A stretch of DNA of 41,888 bases from Clostridia bacterium. GTDB taxonomy: Bacteria > Bacillota > Clostridia > Christensenellales > Aristaeellaceae. Below, piece after piece: positions 26,739 to 36,411 of this stretch. Position 1 is the stretch's first letter; the number at the start of each line of letters is the position of its first letter. The translations under genes and the position numbers were made by a program. The notes below the pieces were generated by a model that was not told the DNA's origin, did no database searches, and saw nothing but the letters and a program-made list of their open reading frames with translations. The DNA lies in NCBI GenBank assembly GCA_017550745.1, contig JAFZOG010000053.1:1-41888 (forward strand), given 5' to 3'.

Positions 26739-29663
26739 TTATTTCTGCTCGTCGGCGATGCCAAGGATCACCACCACGCAGGAGAAAATACCCTTGACAG
26801 GATTCATCGCCACATGGCGCACGAAGGCATGGAGGGTGGAGCCGTTGGGCAGTTTTTCATGGATGAACGAGCGGGTGCCTTCTTCCCGGCACTGTGCCAC
26901 CGCCTGTAGGAAAGGCGTGTTATTAATGCTTTCTGTTCCCGCGTTTTCCTCTGCGGGAAGAAAGTGCTTTTTATCCAACGTCCGACCGACAAAATCCCGG
27001 TAGGATTTGTTGCACCGGATGACCTGCAGCTCCTTTCGGCCGTCCGTCTCGATCACAGCCATGGGCAGCGTTTCAAAGAAATTGCCCAGCCGTTCACTGC
27101 CGTCGCTGGCCACCGCGGCCAGGTCGTACAGGTTAATACGGCCGATGGCGGTATAGTAGCCGGTCTCTTCCTGATTCTCAAAGCCGATCTGCATTCCGTG
27201 ATTATAACGCTCTATGATTTTTTCCAACGGGATGGCTTGGCAGAAATAGAACCCCTGCATCTTGGTGCAGCCCACTTCACGCAGGAAATCCACCTGTTCC
27301 TTCGTTTCCACGCCCTCGACCACCGTGTCGATTCCCAGGCCGATCACCATTTTGATCATTTCGGTCAGGATGATCTTGCTTTCGTCCCCTTCGCTGAAAC
27401 GCTGCATGAAGCGCATATCGAATTTGATCAGGTCGAAATGGATATCCTGGAGCACGTCAAGCGAGGAATAGCCGCTGCCGAAATCGTCCATCCATACCTT
27501 GAAGCCCAGGTTCTGGAAGCGCGCGATCTGCTCCTTCATGAATTCAAAATCCCGGCCTACCATGCTTTCCGTCAATTCAATGGTCAGCTTATCCCGCGGG
27601 ATGCCCGCCTCGTCCACCCGGCGGCACACTTCATCCACAATGTCGCAAACGTCAAAGTCAGCCCTGGACAGGTTCAGGGACTGGGGCACCAAATACAGGC
27701 CGGCTTCCTTCTGCGCCTGCATTTTTAACAGGACATGATCCAGCACGTACAGATCGAGCTTATAAATCAGCCGCGCGCCTTCCAGCACGGGAATGAACTC
27801 TGCGGGCGAAATCATGCCCTTCTCCGGGTCGATCCAGCGGGAGAGCGCTTCCTCGTCGCAGACCCTGCCGTTGGCCGAACGGATGATAGGCTGGAAGTAT
27901 ACCTTGATCCACTGTTCCTCAAGGGCCTGCTCCAGATGGTCAATGATATAGCGGTCATTCAGCATGTTCCTGAGCATCCCGTCATCAAAGATGCAGTAAC
28001 CGGATTCATACGTGCCCCGCAGCCGGTCGCAGGCGTATTTCGCGCGGTCGCACGCGTTGCTCACGTCCGTATCGCCCATCCTGTGCAAATATACGCCTGC
28101 ACGGATATGGACAGACTTGCCGCCGTTGACGTTTTCACATTTCCGAATGACCGTCTTTAGCTCTTCTTCCAGGTTCTCCTCATCGGTCACAGCCGCAAAA
28201 TGATCCCCGCCGTAGCGGCTCACGCGCTGATCCCCGTAATGAAGGCGCAGGATTTCCCCCACCTCGCGGATCAATTGATCGCCCTCGCTGAATCCGTATC
28301 GCCGATTGAAATACTTTAAGCCGATCAGATTAAAGTACAGCATGGCAGGATGCTTTCCGCTGCTGAGGAGACGATTCTTTTCCGCCATCGCCAGGCGGAA
28401 AAAGCACCGCATGTTGGGCAGCCCTGTCAGATCGTCTGTATTAACACGGCGGTTCAGATCGTCAATATACTGCTTCAGATGGCTGCTCATCTGGGTGAAG
28501 GCTCTGGTCAGCACACCCACTTCGTCCCGCCCGTCGTAGCGGATTTCCACATCATAGTCCCCTGCCGCCAGCCTTTTGGAGGCGGAAGTGAGGCGCTGCA
28601 GCGGGCGGGTGACTACCCGCATCAGCAGCATGAGTATGCCGGAGGACAAAACCATAAAAACTGCGGTGATCATCAAAATCAGGTTGGTCAGCTGCAGCCT
28701 GGAAGCGTTGATCTCGCTCACCGGCGCGATGACCACCAGCTTCATGCCGTCAGACAGGGTGGTAAAAGACATCTGGCGCTGCTGTCCGTTCCTTTCATAG
28801 CGGATCAGCCGGCTGCCGCTGCTGTCGCTTTGGAGCACCTGATCCGCCGCGTTCTCCGAGAACGACAGGCTGCTGCCAAAAGCCGCTTCCGGGTGATACA
28901 GCACGCGTCCGTCAGCGTCCAGCAGGCAGGCGAAGCCGGTCTCGTATACCCGGATGGAGGTAAGCTGATCGGTCAGCGTTTCAAAAGGGATGTCCATGCC
29001 CAGCACGCCGATCAAAGCGCCTGCTTTATAAATGGGCACGAGGTAGGAATAGGTGATCATCTCCCCCAGGTAATGCGCAGTATAAGGCCCCACCCACGAG
29101 GGGCGGCCCCGCTGGATTGTCGTATAATACCACGTGGTATGCGCCATATCCTCGGGATCCAGTTCCCGCGCGTCCAGGGGCAGCTGCTCGCTGAATCCGG
29201 TTTTCCCGACGCGGGAATAAAAGAACCCGTGCTCGTTTTCACTGATGTCGGGATTGATGCAATAGTAATAAGTCACCACGCCGTGGGTATAGCTGGCGAC
29301 GCTGGCAAAAGCCTCCTGAAGCCTTTGGCAGTACCCGGCCATGTATTCGTCCAGGCGCGTCTTCTGCTCAGAGGTCTTCTCTCCGCTTTTTGCCTTTGCT
29401 CCGGCGGCTCCGCTGTCGACCAGGATTACGCTGTCCAGGCTGTCGCACGCGATATTGGCCATCATCTCCACGGACTGCTCAATGCTTTCCAGGTATTTTT
29501 CTATGGACTTGCGCGCGTCCTGGCCGATCAGATTCATCATGGCCACGGAATCACGGTCAGCTTTTGTCTGAATCATCAGGCTGCTGGTGACGATCACGCA
29601 AAGGATCGTAAAGAAAATCGCGGCGATCGTAAATCCTGTCAGCTTGACACGGAGTGAATGCAT
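26739..29663 (-). CDS. Cache-HAMP-GGDEF-EAL protein, probable c-di-GMP phosphodiesterase
   Basis: This 974-residue sensor has a membrane helix (8-31), an outer Cache-like region (about 35-320), a second helix (about 325-349), a HAMP segment (350-402), a GGDEF domain (405-560), an EAL domain (575-825) and a C-terminal PAS-like region (about 855-974). The GGDEF site is degenerate: it reads GGDHF (485-489), and the first metal Asp is Asn445, so cyclase activity is unlikely. The EAL domain keeps EALSRW (E605), N664, E696, MDDFGSG (D726, D727), K747, E783 and Q803, so c-di-GMP hydrolysis is expected. It follows the solute-binding lipoprotein gene by 79 bp, which may supply the ligand signal. Confidence 0.92.
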   Translation of the reverse strand: MHSLRVKLTGFTIAAIFFTILCVIVTSSLMIQTKADRDSVAMMNLIGQDARKSIEKYLESIEQSVEMMANIACDSLDSVILVDSGAAGAKAKSGEKTSEQKTRLDEYMAGYCQRLQEAFASVASYTHGVVTYYYCINPDISENEHGFFYSRVGKTGFSEQLPLDARELDPEDMAHTTWYYTTIQRGRPSWVGPYTAHYLGEMITYSYLVPIYKAGALIGVLGMDIPFETLTDQLTSIRVYETGFACLLDADGRVLYHPEAAFGSSLSFSENAADQVLQSDSSGSRLIRYERNGQQRQMSFTTLSDGMKLVVIAPVSEINASRLQLTNLILMITAVFMVLSSGILMLLMRVVTRPLQRLTSASKRLAAGDYDVEIRYDGRDEVGVLTRAFTQMSSHLKQYIDDLNRRVNTDDLTGLPNMRCFFRLAMAEKNRLLSSGKHPAMLYFNLIGLKYFNRRYGFSEGDQLIREVGEILRLHYGDQRVSRYGGDHFAAVTDEENLEEELKTVIRKCENVNGGKSVHIRAGVYLHRMGDTDVSNACDRAKYACDRLRGTYESGYCIFDDGMLRNMLNDRYIIDHLEQALEEQWIKVYFQPIIRSANGRVCDEEALSRWIDPEKGMISPAEFIPVLEGARLIYKLDLYVLDHVLLKMQAQKEAGLYLVPQSLNLSRADFDVCDIVDEVCRRVDEAGIPRDKLTIELTESMVGRDFEFMKEQIARFQNLGFKVWMDDFGSGYSSLDVLQDIHFDLIKFDMRFMQRFSEGDESKIILTEMIKMVIGLGIDTVVEGVETKEQVDFLREVGCTKMQGFYFCQAIPLEKIIERYNHGMQIGFENQEETGYYTAIGRINLYDLAAVASDGSERLGNFFETLPMAVIETDGRKELQVIRCNKSYRDFVGRTLDKKHFLPAEENAGTESINNTPFLQAVAQCREEGTRSFIHEKLPNGSTLHAFVRHVAMNPVKGIFSCVVVILGIADEQK

Positions 29664-29742
29664 TCTTGCCTCCTCAGATTGTTTGTTAGGTTTCCCGCCG
29701 ATTGGACATACGCCGGCCCAGCTGTTTCTGCAGGCCGTCTTC

Positions 29743-31398
29743 TTACTGCGCGTCTTTTATGTATAAATACCGATACTCGTTTTTCACCGATCCGTTCCAG
29801 GAGGAACGGATGCCCGCCACCCGTTCGGACGTGACATAGAACCGCAGCCTGGAGAAAAGCGGGATCCAGGCGGCGTCCTCCTGCACGATGATCCGCTCCA
29901 GCTCATTGTATTCTGCCACCCGCGCCTCCGGATCCGTGATTGTCCGGGCAGCGCTCACCCGCTCCATGATATCCTCCCTGGGATAGCAGAGGCTGCGGAA
30001 AACTGTGTTTTCACGGGTGCCGAAAAACGTGTATATAAAATTGTCCGGGTCGTTGAAGTCCGCCGTCCAGGCGGCGGTGTAGCACGCGAGCTCGCCGCGC
30101 TTGCGAAGGCGCATAAACTCGCTTTCCCCCATGACCCTGATCTGTACCTGTACGCCGATTTTTTCCCACATAGAGGCGGTCAGCCGCATCAGCGTCATTT
30201 CCGCCTGGGTGGAGGACGATTTCACGGAGACGGTCAGTTCAAAGCCATCCGGATAACCGGCCTGAGCAAGCAGCTCACGCGCGGCTTCCGGGTCGTAGGG
30301 GATTGCCGGCAGATCCGGATTGTATCCAAACAGGCCCTGCGGGAAAATACCGTTTTCCAACGATCCCCGGCCGCTGTACACCGCGTCCAGCAGCAGCGCT
30401 CGGTTCAGGGACAATTGCAGCGCTTTCCTGACCCGCACGTCGTTCAGCGGCTCCACGGACGCGTTCAGCGCGATGTAAGCCGTCGCGATCCTGCGCACCT
30501 GATACAGCCGATCCTGGTAAATATCCCCGTGATAGAAAAATTCAGCCAAATTGCCCAGGTCATCCAGATCCAGCACGTCCAATTCGCCATTCTGAAACAT
30601 CACGCGGATGTCCTCCGGCTCCGTCATGAACCGAAGTTCCATACCGTCGCAAAGGGGCGGCCCTTCCCAGCAGTTTCTGTTCGCTGTCAGCAGCATGCTC
30701 TCTCCGGGCTCCCATTTGCTCAGGATAAACGAGCCGGTGCCCACGGTGCAGGCGGGATCCAGGCCAAATCGGTCGCCTGCATCGCGCGTGGTTTCCTCGT
30801 CCAAGATGGACGCGCCCGGCATAGAGAGGCAGGCCAGGAAAGCCGCGAAGGGCTTTTCAAGCGTGATGGAAAAATCCAGGTCGCTCAACGTCTGAAATCC
30901 TTCCAGCCGATCCGTTTCTCCCCGCATCAGCCTGTCCGCCCCCAGCACATCGTCGCAGATATCCTGGTTGCAGGAATTGGGATACGTCAGCAGCCGCGTA
31001 AAGGTATACAACACATCTGACGCCGTCAGGGGCGACCCGTTGCTGAACCGCACGTTTTCCCGCAGATGAAAGGTATAGGTGAGGCCGTCATCGGATATCT
31101 CCCAGGATTTCGCCAGCGAGGGCGTCACCACCACGTTGCCGTCCCCATCCTTTTCCATCTCCACCAGGCGGTTGAACACATTCGTTGCGATGGTGTAATA
31201 AAACGTCGTGCACTGGAAATCTACCGTGTCCGGCTCATCCTCTATGGCCACGAGAAAGCGGGATGCGTCTGTTTCCGCCTGCTGTTCCGGCCCCTTCACC
31301 GCGTCTGCCCCGCCGCCGTTGGAACACGCTGATACAAAAACAGTCATCAGGAGGAGCAATACGCAAAGCATTGATTTGTGCTGATTGAACCTTTTCAT
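29743..31398 (-). CDS. Family 5 solute-binding lipoprotein (peptide or nickel type)
   Basis: This 551-residue protein has a signal peptide with lipobox VSAC (C25) and the family 5 pattern: LVEMEKDGDGNVVVTPSLAKSW, TYTFHLRENVRFSNGSPLTASDV and a C-terminal ACYTAAWTADFNDPDNF. Such proteins deliver oligopeptides, dipeptides or nickel to ABC importers. No permease or ATPase genes accompany it; its neighbour is the Cache/GGDEF/EAL gene, so it may act in sensing as well as in uptake. The start ATG 31398 gives the signal peptide; the longer frame to 31617 does not. Confidence 0.92.
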   Translation of the reverse strand: MKRFNQHKSMLCVLLLLMTVFVSACSNGGGADAVKGPEQQAETDASRFLVAIEDEPDTVDFQCTTFYYTIATNVFNRLVEMEKDGDGNVVVTPSLAKSWEISDDGLTYTFHLRENVRFSNGSPLTASDVLYTFTRLLTYPNSCNQDICDDVLGADRLMRGETDRLEGFQTLSDLDFSITLEKPFAAFLACLSMPGASILDEETTRDAGDRFGLDPACTVGTGSFILSKWEPGESMLLTANRNCWEGPPLCDGMELRFMTEPEDIRVMFQNGELDVLDLDDLGNLAEFFYHGDIYQDRLYQVRRIATAYIALNASVEPLNDVRVRKALQLSLNRALLLDAVYSGRGSLENGIFPQGLFGYNPDLPAIPYDPEAARELLAQAGYPDGFELTVSVKSSSTQAEMTLMRLTASMWEKIGVQVQIRVMGESEFMRLRKRGELACYTAAWTADFNDPDNFIYTFFGTRENTVFRSLCYPREDIMERVSAARTITDPEARVAEYNELERIIVQEDAAWIPLFSRLRFYVTSERVAGIRSSWNGSVKNEYRYLYIKDAQ

Positions 31399-31516
31399 AT
31401 TTTTCCCTCTCTCCTGTTTGAATGCGTCGCCTATGGCAGCGCCAGAAGCAGACGAAAGGCTGCGGTCATTGAATAAGAAACGGTCAGCGAACGAAGGTGA
31501 ATAAGAATCCAAAATT

Positions 31517-31545
31517 AGTATAACATACAAGCGGGAATCTGTGAA
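31517..31545 (-). promoter_or_regulatory. Promoter of the solute-binding lipoprotein gene
   Basis: Minus strand: -35 TTCACA (31540-31545), a 17-bp spacer and -10 TATACT (31517-31522). It fires away from the SRP RNA promoter about 60 bp to the right. Confidence 0.7.
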
Positions 31546-31606
31546 GTCTTTTTTTCCTGTATTTTCCTCATATTTTCCGACTCGGATGGCAAGCAGAAAA
31601 AAGTGC

Positions 31607-31635
31607 TTGCAATTCAAACCCTTTTCCGGTATAAT
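31607..31635 (+). promoter_or_regulatory. Promoter of the SRP RNA gene
   Basis: -35 TTGCAA (31607-31612), a 17-bp spacer and perfect -10 TATAAT (31630-31635), with the start predicted at about 31642. Confidence 0.85.
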
Positions 31636-31641
31636 AAAAAA

Positions 31642-31766
31642 GCCGTGTATAACGGATGGGCCCCGTGCGATGCCGCGGTGTGAACCCTGTCAGGTCCGGA
31701 AGGAAGCAGCAGTAAGCATCTTAGGCGTGTGCTGCGGTTCCGTCTGTCCGTTATACGCGGTTTTTT
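31642..31766 (+). ncRNA. ffs: Signal recognition particle RNA, small bacterial type
   Basis: The segment contains the conserved SRP apical motif (GTCAGGTCCGGAAGGAAGCA) that binds Ffh, within a long hairpin whose ends pair (GCCGTGTATAACGGA at the 5' side with TCCGTTATACGCGGT at the 3' side). A T-run follows and acts as terminator. The RNA assembles with Ffh to target membrane and secreted proteins. The lack of an Alu domain makes it the short 4.5S-like form. Confidence 0.93.
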
Positions 31767-31859
31767 GCTGCGTTGGATATGCGCGTGTTCCAAGTAAAAA
31801 AGGTTATCCGCCTTGCGCTTAGAACGCCGCATGTCCGAAAAATGAAGAAACAGAATGGA

Positions 31860-32570
31860 TCAGTTTTCCGGCTTCAGCACCGTGCCCATATCGTCGCCGT
31901 CCAGCACGTCCAGGATGCTTTCCGGCTCGAACAGGCCGAACACCCGCACCACGGGCACCCTGTTCTCCGCGCAGAGGGCGAAGGCGGCGGCGTCCATGAC
32001 CTTAAGCCGCATCTCCTGAGCCTTTTCGTAGCTGATTTCCCGGATCAGCGTGGCGTTTGGATTCTTCTTGGGGTCATCTGTATACACGCCGTCAATATTC
32101 TTCGCCAGCAGGATGGCGTCCGCGCCGACTTCCACCGCCCGCAATACCACGGCGGTGTCAGTGGAAAAGAAGGGATTGCCGCTTCCCGCGGCAAACAGGG
32201 TCACGCAGCCCTTTCTCATGTATTTCCTGGCTTTTTCCGCGTTGAACACCTCGCACACCCTGGGCATCTCGATGGCGCTCATCACCACGGCCTTGCCGCC
32301 CGCGCGCTGAACCGCGTCGCGCATCGCCAGGCAATTGATCACCGTGCCCAGCATGCCCATCTGGTCAGCGGTCACGCGGTCCATTTCGCCGCCGCTGCGT
32401 CCGCGCCAGATATTGCCCGCGCCGATGACCACGCCCAGTTCTGTGCCGTCCTCCACGATTTTCACCAGCACCTTCGCCACATGGTCGATGATGCTATGGT
32501 CGAACAGCCGCCCGTTCTCGCCCAGCATTTCGCCGCTGAGCTTTAAAAGCACGCGCTTATAATTCCCCAT
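31860..32570 (-). CDS. pyrH: UMP kinase
   Basis: This 236-residue amino-acid-kinase-fold enzyme phosphorylates UMP to UDP. It shows YKRVLLKLSGEMLG at the start, GVVIGAGNIWRG, ADQMGMLGTVINCLAMRDA and TDTAVVLRAVEVGADAIL. The start ATG 32570 after GGGAGG gives the standard N-terminus. It is downstream of tsf in the usual rpsB-tsf-pyrH order, but an intrinsic terminator stands between tsf and pyrH. The frr gene that often follows is not seen in the window. Confidence 0.97.
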   Translation of the reverse strand: MGNYKRVLLKLSGEMLGENGRLFDHSIIDHVAKVLVKIVEDGTELGVVIGAGNIWRGRSGGEMDRVTADQMGMLGTVINCLAMRDAVQRAGGKAVVMSAIEMPRVCEVFNAEKARKYMRKGCVTLFAAGSGNPFFSTDTAVVLRAVEVGADAILLAKNIDGVYTDDPKKNPNATLIREISYEKAQEMRLKVMDAAAFALCAENRVPVVRVFGLFEPESILDVLDGDDMGTVLKPEN

Positions 32571-32587
32571 CAAATATCCTCCCTTCG

Positions 32588-32618
32588 CAAAAAAACGGGC
32601 GGCAGGAGCCGCCCGTTT
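32588..32618 (-). terminator. Intrinsic terminator between tsf and pyrH
   Basis: Minus strand: a perfect 11-bp stem (32608-32618 with 32593-32603) and a 4-nt loop followed by seven T. It would lower pyrH expression relative to rpsB-tsf, unless pyrH has a separate promoter, which is not evident. Confidence 0.85.
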
Positions 32619-32628
32619 GCTTGTGCTA

Positions 32629-33285
32629 TTATTTCTTGCCGGTGATTTCGGCGATTTCGTCCGCCAGGTTGCTTTCTTTCTTTTCGATGCCTTCGCCGCG
32701 CTCATAGCGGGTGAAGCGGCGGATGGAGATCTTTTCGCCGGAAGCCAGGGTCGCTTCGTTTACACGGGTAGCGATGGTGATTTCAGGATTCTTGACGAAA
32801 GCCTGCTCCATCAGGCAGTTTTCTTTGTAGTACTTCTCGATGCGGCCTTCCACCATGCGGTCCACGATCTTTTCCGGCTTGCCTTCGTTCAGGGCCTGAG
32901 CGCGGAGAATTTCCTTTTCCTTGTCCAGGGCTTCCTGGGGCACGTCTTCCTTGTTGATGTACAGGGGATTGGAAGCGGCGATCTGCAGGGCGATATCATG
33001 GCACAGCTCTTTGAAAGCGTCGGTTTTGGCGACAAAGTCGGTTTCGCAGTTGACTTCCACCAGCACGCCGATCTTGCCGCCCATGTGGATGTAGCTTTCG
33101 ACAGCGCCTTCAGCGGCCACGCGGCCGGCCTTCTTGGCAGCGGCAGCCAGGCCCTTTTCGCGCAGATAAGCAACAGCGCCGTCCATATCGCCGTTCTTTT
33201 CCACCAGCGCTTTTTTGCAGTCCATCATACCGGCCTGGGTGCGTTCACGCAGTTCTTTTACCATCGCGGCAGTAATTTCAGCCAT
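32629..33285 (-). CDS. tsf: Elongation factor Ts
   Basis: This 218-residue protein has the N-terminal UBA-like region ([20 protein letters not shown]), the core [12 protein letters not shown] and a shortened C-terminal part ending with [14 protein letters not shown]. It exchanges nucleotide on EF-Tu. The length is of the short type, nearer to that of Thermus than to the roughly 280 residues of E. coli. The start ATG 33285 after AAAGGAGG fits; the extra frame to 33312 is not needed. Confidence 0.97.
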   Translation of the reverse strand: MAEITAAMVKELRERTQAGMMDCKKALVEKNGDMDGAVAYLREKGLAAAAKKAGRVAAEGAVESYIHMGGKIGVLVEVNCETDFVAKTDAFKELCHDIALQIAASNPLYINKEDVPQEALDKEKEILRAQALNEGKPEKIVDRMVEGRIEKYYKENCLMEQAFVKNPEITIATRVNEATLASGEKISIRRFTRYERGEGIEKKESNLADEIAEITGKK

Positions 33286-33329
33286 GGAAATGACCTCCTT
33301 TAATTCACTCAAAAGATAAATGCAAGTAA

Positions 33330-34055
33330 TTATTCAGCTTCAGCTTCGGTTTCGGCTTCCGCTTCGCTCTGCTCGCCCTGCTTGCCTTCCAGCACGGCGT
33401 CGGCCAGCTTGCCGGCGATCAGCTTTACGGCGCGGATGGCGTCGTCGTTGCCGGGGATCACATAGTCAACTTCGTCGGGGTCGCAGTTAGTGTCCACGAT
33501 GGCGACGATCGGAATGCCCAGGGTGCGGGCTTCGGCGATGGCGATGTGTTCCTTGCGGGGGTCAACCACGAACAGCGCGCCGGGCAGCTTCTTCATTTCG
33601 CGGATGCCGCCCAGGTTGGTTTCCAGCTTTTCGCGCTCATGCTGCAGCTTGATGACTTCTTTCTTGGGCAGCACTTCGAACTGGCCGTCCTTTTCCATCT
33701 TGTCGATGGCGTTCAGCCGGTCCACGCGGGTACGGATGGTGCGGAAGTTGGTCAGCATGCCGCCCAGCCAGCGGTTATTCACATAGAACATGCCGCAGCG
33801 CTTGGCTTCGCTTTCGATGCTTTCCTGGGCCTGCTTTTTGGTGCCCACGAACAGGATGGTCTTGCCTTCCATGGCCAGGTTGCGCACGAACATATAGGCT
33901 TCGTCGATCTTGCGGACGGTCTTCTGCAGGTCGATGATGTAGATGCCGTTGCGTTCAGTGAAGATGTAGGGGGCCATTTTGGGGTTCCAGCGCCGGGTCT
34001 GGTGGCCGAAGTGTACGCCGGCTTCCAGCAGGTGCTTCATAGAGATGACTGCCAT
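33330..34055 (-). CDS. rpsB: 30S ribosomal protein S2
   Basis: This 241-residue protein is S2: [44 protein letters not shown], and [23 protein letters not shown]. The C-terminal tail is strongly acidic (repeated Glu-Ala). The start ATG 34055 follows GAGGAGG. It heads the rpsB-tsf(-pyrH) unit. Confidence 0.97.
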   Translation of the reverse strand: MAVISMKHLLEAGVHFGHQTRRWNPKMAPYIFTERNGIYIIDLQKTVRKIDEAYMFVRNLAMEGKTILFVGTKKQAQESIESEAKRCGMFYVNNRWLGGMLTNFRTIRTRVDRLNAIDKMEKDGQFEVLPKKEVIKLQHEREKLETNLGGIREMKKLPGALFVVDPRKEHIAIAEARTLGIPIVAIVDTNCDPDEVDYVIPGNDDAIRAVKLIAGKLADAVLEGKQGEQSEAEAETEAEAE

Positions 34056-34163
34056 TTGGGGTTTCCTCCTCGTTTTTGTTGTATCCTCTGCGGGCGTCAT
34101 TTCTGCTTGCCACCGTTTTCACGGCACACGCAAACAAATCGGCCCGCATGCGTGATCTTTGGT

Positions 34164-34192
34164 ATTTTATCACACATTTTTCCGCTTGGCAA
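34164..34192 (-). promoter_or_regulatory. Promoter of rpsB-tsf
   Basis: Minus strand: -35 TTGCCA (34187-34192), a 17-bp spacer and -10 TAAAAT (34164-34169). The leader is about 100 nt. Between this and the divergent operator at 34306 lies about 110 bp of AT-rich DNA with nothing recognisable. Confidence 0.7.
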
Positions 34193-34305
34193 GCCCTGTT
34201 TTTTCATTTTTTGCGGGAGGCTTCATTTTTTCGCTTTTTGCGATGGGGTACAAAAATGAAAAATCCGATTAAAAAATCCATGGATCGTTCATTTGTTTTC
34301 TTTTT

Positions 34306-34366
34306 TTTACATCATGATCTTTTTTACAGCTTCTTTACAACGCCGCTTCGCATTTCATGGTATACT
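34306..34366 (+). promoter_or_regulatory. TTTACA repeats and promoter of the two-component operon
   Basis: TTTACA occurs at 34306, 34323 and 34334; the last two are 11 bp apart, one helical turn. A -10 TATACT lies at 34361-34366 with no good -35 at the right distance, which is typical of an activated promoter. Very similar repeats precede the secreted-protein gene at 36483, so they are probably the sites of the response regulator itself. Confidence 0.6.
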
Positions 34367-34384
34367 TTCCAAGGAGGTGATGTG

Positions 34385-35041
34385 ATGGCTGTTATTTTAC
34401 TGGCGGATGACGATCAGAGCATCCGGGACATGCTGAACAGGTATTTAACGTTTTCCGGGCATACCGTGATCCTGGCTTCGGACGGAAAGGAAGCGCGGAA
34501 AAAGCTGGAACAGTTTCATATAGACGCGGCCCTGCTGGACATCATGATGCCCGGAGAAGACGGTTTTTCCCTGGCGGGCGCGTTTCTGGAGCGGAAAATT
34601 CCGCTGCTTTTCCTTACAGCGAAAACTGCGCTTGCAGACCGGGTCAAGGGGCTTCGCATGGGAGCTGAGGATTATATCCTCAAGCCCTTTGAACCGGAAG
34701 AGCTGCTGGCCCGGATCGACGTGATCCTGCGAAGGAGGAAATCCAATGCTTATTCTCAGGGCGGCATACAGGTGGACTACGAGGCCCGCACTGTCTGCAT
34801 TGACGGCGCACCTGTGCTTTTTACCTCCATGGAATATGACCTGCTGGCCCTGCTTACCAAAAACGCCGGGGCCGCGCTGAGCCGGGAAAAGATGATCGCG
34901 GCGGTGTGGGGATGGGATTTCGTGGGCGAAACCCGCACGGTGGACGTCCATGTGCAGCGTCTTCGGGCCAAGCTTGGCGCGGAAACCATTGAAACAGTGT
35001 ATAAATACGGCTACCGCTGGGTCGGGAGGCGGAACGTATGA
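34385..35041 (+). CDS. OmpR-family response regulator
   Basis: This 218-residue regulator has a receiver domain (acidic pair D8-D10 region, phosphoacceptor D52 in LLDIMMPGEDG, the switch Thr in FLTAK and the Lys in YILKPF) and a C-terminal winged helix (EYDLLALLTKNAGAALSREKM; VDVHVQRLRAKLG). It starts at ATG 34385 after a perfect AAGGAGGTGAT. Its stop overlaps the start of the histidine kinase gene (ATGA), so the pair is coupled. Repeats upstream suggest autoregulation. The signal is unknown. Confidence 0.95.
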   Translation: MAVILLADDDQSIRDMLNRYLTFSGHTVILASDGKEARKKLEQFHIDAALLDIMMPGEDGFSLAGAFLERKIPLLFLTAKTALADRVKGLRMGAEDYILKPFEPEELLARIDVILRRRKSNAYSQGGIQVDYEARTVCIDGAPVLFTSMEYDLLALLTKNAGAALSREKMIAAVWGWDFVGETRTVDVHVQRLRAKLGAETIETVYKYGYRWVGRRNV

Positions 35042-36411
35042 GAAAACGGCTTTTCCTGCTGATCCTGCTGACCACCGTCCCGGTGCTGTTCGCGCTGGCC
35101 TGGTATATGGGGGAGCAAAGCTTTCAACTTTCATTGAGCCAGGAAAAGCAGCGGGCACAGATGACGGAAAGCATTATCTTTCAGGAAATACGGCAGCGCA
35201 TAGGAAACATGACTTATTCCCAGGCGGTACAGGCCGCCAAGCAGTACCGGGACGTCTACGCCGCCCAGGGCGTGGAGCTGATTTTCTGCTGGAGTAAAAC
35301 GCCGATGGCAGGCGCGACTCTGCCAAACCCTTCGTACGAAGGGCTTTTGCAGGGCAGCCGCGCCGCTATGCTGGACACCGTCAGCGATACACAGCGCTAT
35401 GCTGTGGCCGAGCCGTTGAACAGCCGCTTAACTCTGATCTTTTTAAGGGATGTGAGCGGCCTGTTCGCCCTGCGGGACCAGTTCCGCCTGACGGCGCTTT
35501 TATCCGCCCTTGCCGCCTCTTTGCTTTTGGGTTTTATCGGCCTTGCTGCCGCGGGAATTTTTACCCGGCCCATTCGGAAGCTGACAAAAGCGGCGGATAA
35601 ACTCTCCATGGATACAGATGCCGAATTGTCCCTTCCGGTTCATCAAAAGGATGAAGTCGGCGCGCTGGCCAGGGCCTTTGGCAGGCTGCAAAGCGCGGTC
35701 AAAAGCAGGGAAGAAACGCTGCGCCGGGAAAGCGAAGGCAGGCAGATGCTGCTGGACGCTCTGGCCCACGAAATACGCACGCCGCTGACCTCTTTATTGG
35801 GGAACGCCCGTTTGCTGCAGAAAGACATTCCGTTCCCCGACCGCGCGCAGATCGGCGAAAGCATGGTGAATGATATCCGCCGCCTTTCCGGCATGGACGA
35901 ACAGCTCATGAAGCTGACCCGCCTAAAGCATAACAGCATCGAGCATGCGCCCGTCGCCGTCCTGCCGCTGCTGCATGAAACGGCGGAACGGTTAAAATTC
36001 ATTGGGGAGAGCATCCGCGTGACCGTCACCGGAGAGGACGCTGTGATTTTCGGAGACAAACAGCTTCTTTCCCTTCTTGCGGATAACCTGGCGGTGAATG
36101 CCATCCGCGCTTCTTCTCCCGGTCAGGAAATCATCCTGACAGCGCTCCCCCATGGGTTTTCCGTGGCTGATCAGGGCATCGGCATGACGGAGGAACAAAT
36201 CGCCCACGCCTGCGAGCCCTTCTGGAAAGCGGACAAAGCCCGCACCAGGGAACAGGGCGGAACCGGGCTTGGCCTGACCTTATGCAGCATCATTGCGGAT
36301 TTGCACAAAGGCAGCATGACCTTTTTTTCCGCTGTCGGCCAAGGCACCACCGTCACTTTTACAGCTCCGTTACATCCCGTTGCTGACTCCGTTACAACTT
36401 CCGCGGTATGA
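35038..36411 (+). CDS. Sensor histidine kinase
   Basis: This 457-residue kinase has membrane helices at about 5-23 and 151-174, an outer domain of about 125 residues, a HAMP region (about 175-228), HisKA with the phosphorylated His in ALAHEIRTPL (H244), and an ATPase domain with N-box DNLAVNAIRAS, G1 VADQGIGM and G2 GGTGLGLTL. It pairs with the response regulator just upstream. The outer domain is not recognised. Its last 55 or so bases contain the TTACA repeats that precede the next gene. Confidence 0.95.
   Translation: MRKRLFLLILLTTVPVLFALAWYMGEQSFQLSLSQEKQRAQMTESIIFQEIRQRIGNMTYSQAVQAAKQYRDVYAAQGVELIFCWSKTPMAGATLPNPSYEGLLQGSRAAMLDTVSDTQRYAVAEPLNSRLTLIFLRDVSGLFALRDQFRLTALLSALAASLLLGFIGLAAAGIFTRPIRKLTKAADKLSMDTDAELSLPVHQKDEVGALARAFGRLQSAVKSREETLRRESEGRQMLLDALAHEIRTPLTSLLGNARLLQKDIPFPDRAQIGESMVNDIRRLSGMDEQLMKLTRLKHNSIEHAPVAVLPLLHETAERLKFIGESIRVTVTGEDAVIFGDKQLLSLLADNLAVNAIRASSPGQEIILTALPHGFSVADQGIGMTEEQIAHACEPFWKADKARTREQGGTGLGLTLCSIIADLHKGSMTFFSAVGQGTTVTFTAPLHPVADSVTTSAV

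Noticed and set aside
26561-26764. Minus-strand open frame of about 67 codons after the GGDEF-EAL gene
   Set aside because: It needs a TTG start inside the previous gene, without a ribosome site. The translation looks protein-like, so it is mentioned as a possible remnant but not called a gene.
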